Assembly: GCF_036688685.1 (NCBI RefSeq)
Contig: NZ_JAQQPS010000013.1
Span: forward strand, 62,001-126,000
Source of the DNA: JALYUM01 sp036688685
Lineage (GTDB): Bacteria > Pseudomonadota > Gammaproteobacteria > Burkholderiales > Burkholderiaceae_D
Length of the DNA stretch: 64,000 nucleotides
Reading direction: 5' to 3'
Shown: positions 59,810-64,000 of the stretch, one piece after another
How the letters are laid out: each line of letters opens with the position of its first letter
How positions within the stretch are numbered: the stretch's first letter is position 1
The notes under the pieces: model-generated
What the model saw: the letters and a program-made list of their open reading frames with translations, nothing else
The model's database searches: none
What the model was told of the DNA's origin: nothing
Made by a program: the position numbers and the translations under genes

Positions 59810-60826
59810 ATGCTGCATCAACACTTTTTACGTGCGATTTTTTGTACGACCGTGTCGCTATTGCTGCTCGGGCAGCCTGCGGCGCTTGCCGCCGATATTG
59901 CCCTGCTCAACGTATCGTATGACCCGAGCCGCGAGCTGTACCAGGAGTTCGACACTGCCTTTGCGCGCTACTGGAAAGCCAGGACCGGCGACACCGTCAC
60001 CATGCGCCAGTCACATGCCGGTTCGGGCAAGCAGGTCCGCGCCGTCATCGATGGCGTGCAGGCCGATGTGGTCACCCTGGCGCTGGCCGGCGACATCGAT
60101 ACCCTCAGTGCGCGCGGCCTGCTGGCGCGCGACTGGCAAAAGCGCCTGGCCAATCACAGTGCGCCGTACACGTCCACGGTGGTCTTCCTGGTGCGTACGG
60201 GCAACCCGAAGCAGATCCGTGACTGGGGCGACCTCGTCAAGCCGGGTGTATCGGTGATCACCCCCAACCCGAAAACGTCGGGCGGCGGGCGCTGGAATTA
60301 CCTGGCCGCATGGGGCTATGCCTTGCGTCAGCCGGGTGCCAACGAGGCCAGCGCCCGGGCCTACCTGGCAGCGCTGTACCAGAATGTCCCGATTCTCGAC
60401 ACGGGGGCGCGCGCCGCCACCACCACGTTCGTCGAGCACGGCAAGGGCGATGTCCTGATCACCTGGGAAAGCGAAGCCATGCTGGCCACGCGCGAACTCG
60501 GCCCGAACCGGGTCGAAATGGTTGCGCCCATGACCAGCATCCTGGCCGAAACGCCGGTGGCCGTGGTCGACAAAGTGGTCGACCAGCGCGGCACCCGCCG
60601 CATCGCCGAAGCCTACCTGGCTTACCTGTACAGCGACGAAGGCCAGCTCATCGTCGCCAAACATTACTACCGCCCGACTGTGGATTACTTTGCCCGCAAA
60701 TATGCGTCCTCGTTCCCGCGCATCAAGCTGTTCACCGTCGACGACATCGCCGGCGGCTGGGCCGCGGCGCAGCAGGCCCATTTTGCCGATGGCGCACTCT
60801 ACGACCAGTTGCTCAAGGCGAAGTAG
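59810..60826 (+). CDS. sulfate/thiosulfate ABC transporter substrate-binding protein
   Basis: This 338-residue periplasmic protein has a signal peptide (cleavage after ..AALA-AD) and the Sbp/CysP pattern: LLNVSYDPSRELYQEFD, SHAGSGKQVRAVIDG, DVVTLALAGDID, NPKTSGGGRWNYLAAWGYA, and GKGDVLITWESEA. It binds sulfate or thiosulfate. No cysTWA transport genes are adjacent, so it must serve a transporter encoded elsewhere. An upstream in-frame ATG at 59783 is less likely. The stop overlaps the convergent acyltransferase gene by 14 bases. Confidence 0.93.
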   Translation: MLHQHFLRAIFCTTVSLLLLGQPAALAADIALLNVSYDPSRELYQEFDTAFARYWKARTGDTVTMRQSHAGSGKQVRAVIDGVQADVVTLALAGDIDTLSARGLLARDWQKRLANHSAPYTSTVVFLVRTGNPKQIRDWGDLVKPGVSVITPNPKTSGGGRWNYLAAWGYALRQPGANEASARAYLAALYQNVPILDTGARAATTTFVEHGKGDVLITWESEAMLATRELGPNRVEMVAPMTSILAETPVAVVDKVVDQRGTRRIAEAYLAYLYSDEGQLIVAKHYYRPTVDYFARKYASSFPRIKLFTVDDIAGGWAAAQQAHFADGALYDQLLKAK

Positions 60827-61958
60827 GCTTGGCGCTGGGGCGCCGCGATGCGTTGCCGTGGCGCCTTTGCAGCAACCGCGCCATGGCACGGTTGAGCAGC
60901 ACCGCCAGGCCGTAACAGACCGCCAGCACCGGCACATACACGACAAAGGTCCATGCCGGCTCCGCGCCCAGCAGTGCGCGGTACGATGCGACCACGGCCA
61001 GCACGACGAACATGTGCGACAAATACAGTTCGTAGCTCAGCGTGCCCATGCGCGCCAGCCAGCGCAAGCCGGCGCGCGGCTGCGGCGCCCACGCCGCAAA
61101 ACCGACCAGCATGCAGGCCGCGCCCACGCACAGCAAGTACATGCCGGCGCCGCGAAACAACTGGTGCGCCAGGCGACCCCATCCCATTGCGAACACGATC
61201 GCCAGCGCGCCGAGCAGCGCCAGCAGGCGCGCCGTGCGCGGCGGACAGCGCCACTTCAAGCTCAGCAGCGCCGCCAGCACGCCCCAGGCAATCGCCGCCA
61301 TGCCGGGCCAGTACGCTTTCTCGCGCCAGACTTCGTCGGCCACCGGCACCAGGTCGCGCAGTGGCACCAGGCACACTGCCCAGATCAGCAGCACGGCAAC
61401 CAGGACGCGGCGCGGCAACCACAGGCACAGCAGCGGGAAGCCGACATAAAACGCCTCCTCGATCGACAGCGACCACAGCACGTCCCACCCGGCCGGCGCC
61501 CAGCCGGTGCGGCCTTCGTACCAGTTGAAGGTGAAGCTCAGCGCCGAGCCGAGCAGACCATGGATGCTTTGATCGCGCGGATCGGGCGCGAAGCCGGGCA
61601 CACCGAGCGCCGCCAGCACTGTCAGGGCCGCCAGCACCGCCAGTAGCAGCGGCACGATGCGCCAGGCCCGTGCCACGTAGAAGCGCCGCAGTCGCACCTG
61701 GCGCAGGTCGCCATCGACGGCAACAATGCGCCGGGTAATCAGAAAGCCCGAGATCACGAAAAAGATGAACACCGCTTCATAGCCATTGAAGCTGATGGCA
61801 TTGATCAGGCGCTTGGGCAACCAGTCATGCAGCAGGCTGGGGCCAAGCGGCAAGCGGAACGGCAACGCCAGGTGGTGGACGATGACCAGTACGATGGCCA
61901 GGCCGCGCAGGCAATCGATGCCGAAGTTGCGCGTAACAGGTGGGCCAGGAAGGTGCAT
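60813..61958 (-). CDS. acyltransferase family 3 membrane protein (OafA/YrhL-like)
   Basis: This 381-residue protein has about ten membrane helices and the N-terminal family signature (GIDCLRGLAIVLVIVHH, with the catalytic His pair) plus the RFYVARAWRIVPL and WSLSIEEAFYVGFPLL motifs. Such enzymes O-acetylate surface polysaccharides or related glycans. No glycan biosynthesis cluster is adjacent. Confidence 0.92.
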   Translation of the reverse strand: MHLPGPPVTRNFGIDCLRGLAIVLVIVHHLALPFRLPLGPSLLHDWLPKRLINAISFNGYEAVFIFFVISGFLITRRIVAVDGDLRQVRLRRFYVARAWRIVPLLLAVLAALTVLAALGVPGFAPDPRDQSIHGLLGSALSFTFNWYEGRTGWAPAGWDVLWSLSIEEAFYVGFPLLCLWLPRRVLVAVLLIWAVCLVPLRDLVPVADEVWREKAYWPGMAAIAWGVLAALLSLKWRCPPRTARLLALLGALAIVFAMGWGRLAHQLFRGAGMYLLCVGAACMLVGFAAWAPQPRAGLRWLARMGTLSYELYLSHMFVVLAVVASYRALLGAEPAWTFVVYVPVLAVCYGLAVLLNRAMARLLQRRHGNASRRPSAKPTSP

Positions 61959-61982
61959 GCAGATTCCGATCGAAACGTAAAG

Positions 61983-62738
61983 TTACATAATAGTCGCGCG
62001 CAGTGCGACCAAGTAGCGTTCGCTGACCGCCACCACGGCGCCGCAGCGCAGCAGCAATTGCCAGCTGCCGTCGCCGCGCGTGGCCAGGCTGGCCACCTGG
62101 TCGCGCCGCACGATGGCGCTGCGGTGCACGCGCAAGAACACGGCGGGATCGAGCAGCGTTTCGAGGCGGCTCAGCGGCACCCGGTGCAACACCGTGCGCG
62201 CGGCCAGGCGCAGCTCCACGTAATTGCCGGCCGCTTCCAGCCACAGGATCTCGTCGACCCGGATCTGTTCGATGCGGCCCACCGAACGCACACTGATGCG
62301 CTGGGCAAACTGGCCCGCTGTCGCCGTGGTGTAGTCGCGCACGGCAGCGGCGTAGGCGGCGCGCTGGCGGTGCCCGAGCATGCTGGCGGCACGCGCGAGC
62401 GCCTGCGCCAGCCGTGCGTCGTCGACCGGCTTCAATAAATAGTCGAGTGCGTGCACATCGAAGGCATCGACCGCGTGGACGCTCCAGGCGGTCACGAACA
62501 CGATCAGCGGCGGCTCGGCCAGGCCGGCCAACTCGCGCGCCAGCACCAGGCCCGATTCGCCCGGCATCTGGATATCCAGAAAAATCACATCGACACCGGC
62601 CAGCATGGCGCGCGCGGCCGCCACGCTGGCGCAGGCGCCGGCCAGTTGCCAGCCGGGGTGCGCGGACATCGCCAGGCGCAGGTTGTCGCGACCCGGCGCT
62701 TCATCGTCGACAATCAGGTAGCGTACCGGCGTGCTCAC
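61983..62738 (-). CDS. LytTR family response regulator
   Basis: This 251-residue regulator has a receiver domain (YLIVDDEAPGRDNL; phospho-acceptor Asp in IFLDIQMPGESG; LLKPV) and a C-terminal LytTR DNA-binding domain (EILWLEAAGNYVELRLAART; RVHRSAIV). The GTG at 62738 overlaps the kinase stop in a GTGA, so the pair is translationally coupled. Targets may include the adjacent gene that begins at 63969. Confidence 0.93.
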   Translation of the reverse strand: MSTPVRYLIVDDEAPGRDNLRLAMSAHPGWQLAGACASVAAARAMLAGVDVIFLDIQMPGESGLVLARELAGLAEPPLIVFVTAWSVHAVDAFDVHALDYLLKPVDDARLAQALARAASMLGHRQRAAYAAAVRDYTTATAGQFAQRISVRSVGRIEQIRVDEILWLEAAGNYVELRLAARTVLHRVPLSRLETLLDPAVFLRVHRSAIVRRDQVASLATRGDGSWQLLLRCGAVVAVSERYLVALRATIM

Positions 62739-63835
62739 GCGTGTCCGTTCAGCGGCAGGCGCACTTCGGCGACGAAGCGCGCGCCTTCGCGGCCGGCCAC
62801 CAGCGCGGCGTCCGGGTCGAGCAAAGCCAGGCGCGCGCGCGTGTTGGCCAGTCCCAGTCCGGCGCCCGGATTGGCGCCCACGCCATCGCTGGCGGGATTG
62901 CTGACGCGGATGCACAGGAAGCCCGCTTCGCGCGCAAACGCCAGCGTGATATCGCCATCGCCGGGACGGCAATCGAGATCGTGACGTAATGCATTTTCGA
63001 CCAGCGGCTGCAGCAACAAGGGCGGGCACGCCACTCTGTCCAGCGCTGCATCGTCACCTCGAATGGTCACCTGCAGGCGCGCACCGTAACGCAGCCGCTG
63101 CAGCGCCAGGTAGTCGCGCACGAAGGCCAGCTCGTCGGCGACGCTGACGCTGTCGCGGCTGGCCGCGGCCAGCGCATAACGCAGCAGCTCGCTGAGGCGT
63201 CCGATGCCGCCCAGCGCCAGCGCCTTGTCGCCGTCGCGCACCAGGGCGCTGATGGCGTTCAGGGCATTGAACAGAAAATGTGGTTCGAGCTGGGCGCGCA
63301 GGGCCTGGGTGGCCTGGTGCTCCAGCGCCAGGCGCAGCGCCAGCATATCGGTCTGCGCCCGTTGCCAGGCCAGTTCGCGCGCCTGGCCCTGGCGCCAGTA
63401 ATGCAGCGCCAGCACGGCGGCAAAGGTGCCGGTGGTGGAAAACCAGCCCACGAGCAGCATTTTCATCAGCAACTGGCCGGCTTCCGGCCAGCCAGCAACC
63501 GGCAGGTAGCCGCGCAGCCATGCGATATACGCCCACTGGGCCGGCTGGAACAGCAGGATCAGGCCGATGCCAAGGAATATCACCTGGCGCGGCCCGGCCC
63601 CCATGGCCGGCCGGCGCGCCAGCGCCAGGTTCAGGCCCACGCACAGCACGATCAGCGGCGTGGCGTATTCGATGAACCAGGTCAGCAGCAAGCTCGGGTA
63701 GCTGCTCGCGATGCCGCCCCGCAAATTGTCGCTATACGTTTGCAGCGCGCCCAGCCCGCTGATCGCCATCCATAGCAGTACAGTCAGCCCGATCGATCGG
63801 GCCAGGCGGTAGTCAGGGGTGGGCGTTGTCTGCAT
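62735..63835 (-). CDS. LytS/YehU-type sensor histidine kinase
   Basis: This 366-residue kinase has about four membrane helices (residues 15-165), a linker coiled coil and a His_kinase domain with the phospho-acceptor in LEPHFLFNALNAI. The HATPase domain (LLLQPLVENALRHDL; GAGLGLANTRARL) follows. It phosphorylates the LytTR regulator encoded just downstream. The ATG at 63835 is preferred over the longer frame, which has no support. The signal is unknown. Confidence 0.92.
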   Translation of the reverse strand: MQTTPTPDYRLARSIGLTVLLWMAISGLGALQTYSDNLRGGIASSYPSLLLTWFIEYATPLIVLCVGLNLALARRPAMGAGPRQVIFLGIGLILLFQPAQWAYIAWLRGYLPVAGWPEAGQLLMKMLLVGWFSTTGTFAAVLALHYWRQGQARELAWQRAQTDMLALRLALEHQATQALRAQLEPHFLFNALNAISALVRDGDKALALGGIGRLSELLRYALAAASRDSVSVADELAFVRDYLALQRLRYGARLQVTIRGDDAALDRVACPPLLLQPLVENALRHDLDCRPGDGDITLAFAREAGFLCIRVSNPASDGVGANPGAGLGLANTRARLALLDPDAALVAGREGARFVAEVRLPLNGHA

Positions 63836-63968
63836 CTCAAAAGTATACCAGTGGTAACAGGCGCGGCCGGCCAGTCCATCCCGCCGATGCGGTATTTCAT
63901 CCCGCGGGCGCTGCCGCGCTGCACACGCGCAAGCACAATCGCCATGCCACAACCTGCCGAGGAGACCG

Positions 63969-64000
63969 ATGAAATCCCTGATCACCCTGATGCTATGGCT
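63969..64000 (+). CDS. start of a gene cut by the right window edge
   Basis: GAGGAGA lies just before an ATG that opens MKSLITLMLWL, a signal peptide or membrane-anchor start. Only about ten codons are visible. It is divergent from the LytS/LytTR pair and may be its target. Confidence 0.6.
   Translation, partial: MKSLITLMLW

Overview
The window looks like a chromosomal stretch of a high-GC betaproteobacterium, most likely an Oxalobacteraceae member of the Massilia/Telluria/Duganella/Janthinobacterium group. This is inferred from base composition, from divergent trmJ/suhB, an FdxA-like ferredoxin and a YqjD/YqjE-type envelope operon, and from several Massilia-like families. No rRNA, tRNA, CRISPR array, prophage or intact insertion sequence was seen. 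One MITE-like element and a few decayed fragments are present.

Layout. 1-10 kb is signalling: a partial chemoreceptor, a PAS hybrid kinase, a KGG-repeat stress protein, a YgjP-type metallopeptidase, and a coupled porin / periplasmic binding protein / GGDEF-EAL operon. A coupled tetR-LOG pair follows. 10-23 kb is mixed metabolism and RNA: a PhzF-like isomerase, a coupled Tat-signal subunit / GMC oxidoreductase / lipase operon, trmJ divergent from suhB, rhlE, a MarR regulator, hyi, a VOC protein, an unknown lipoprotein pair, and a ferredoxin whose expected start codon and two cysteine codons are altered. 22-27 kb is accessory: a LysR regulator divergent from a CmcJ/NvfI-like 2-oxoglutarate oxygenase plus an HCCA-isomerase-like protein; a lower-GC decayed stretch with a frameshifted VOC gene; then a PhaB-like protein that has lost its whole catalytic tetrad, divergent from a universal stress protein across a perfect FNR/ANR box.

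26.7-42.5 kb is dense in envelope and stress functions: MtfA-like peptidase, peroxiredoxin-glutaredoxin fusion, collagen-like lipoprotein, two OmpA-family proteins, BrkB-family and AI-2E-family membrane proteins, two BON lipoproteins, glycine-zipper proteins, two proteins sharing a CX10C motif, a ferritin-like protein upstream of DUF883/holin-like membrane proteins, DUF4398 proteins and AsmA. The MITE ends exactly at the stop codon of the last gene of the ferritin operon.

42.5-50 kb carries a secreted M20 peptidase and a respiratory operon: two multiheme cytochromes c, a 57-residue membrane peptide, a CuA subunit II, a B-type haem-copper oxidase subunit I and a third cytochrome c. A Crp/Fnr regulator faces it, and a strong dyad lies upstream. 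50-64 kb holds further small envelope proteins, a PF10136-type membrane protein coupled to a phospholipase D-like lipoprotein, a lower-GC MFS transporter, a metallophosphoesterase, a lipid kinase overlapping a PAP2 phosphatase, a lone sulfate-binding protein, an acyltransferase, and a coupled LytTR regulator / LytS-type kinase pair.

Recurring themes are translational coupling (ATGA, GTGA or TGATG junctions), strong hairpins between genes, and families of small lipoproteins that probably respond together to envelope or oxidative stress.
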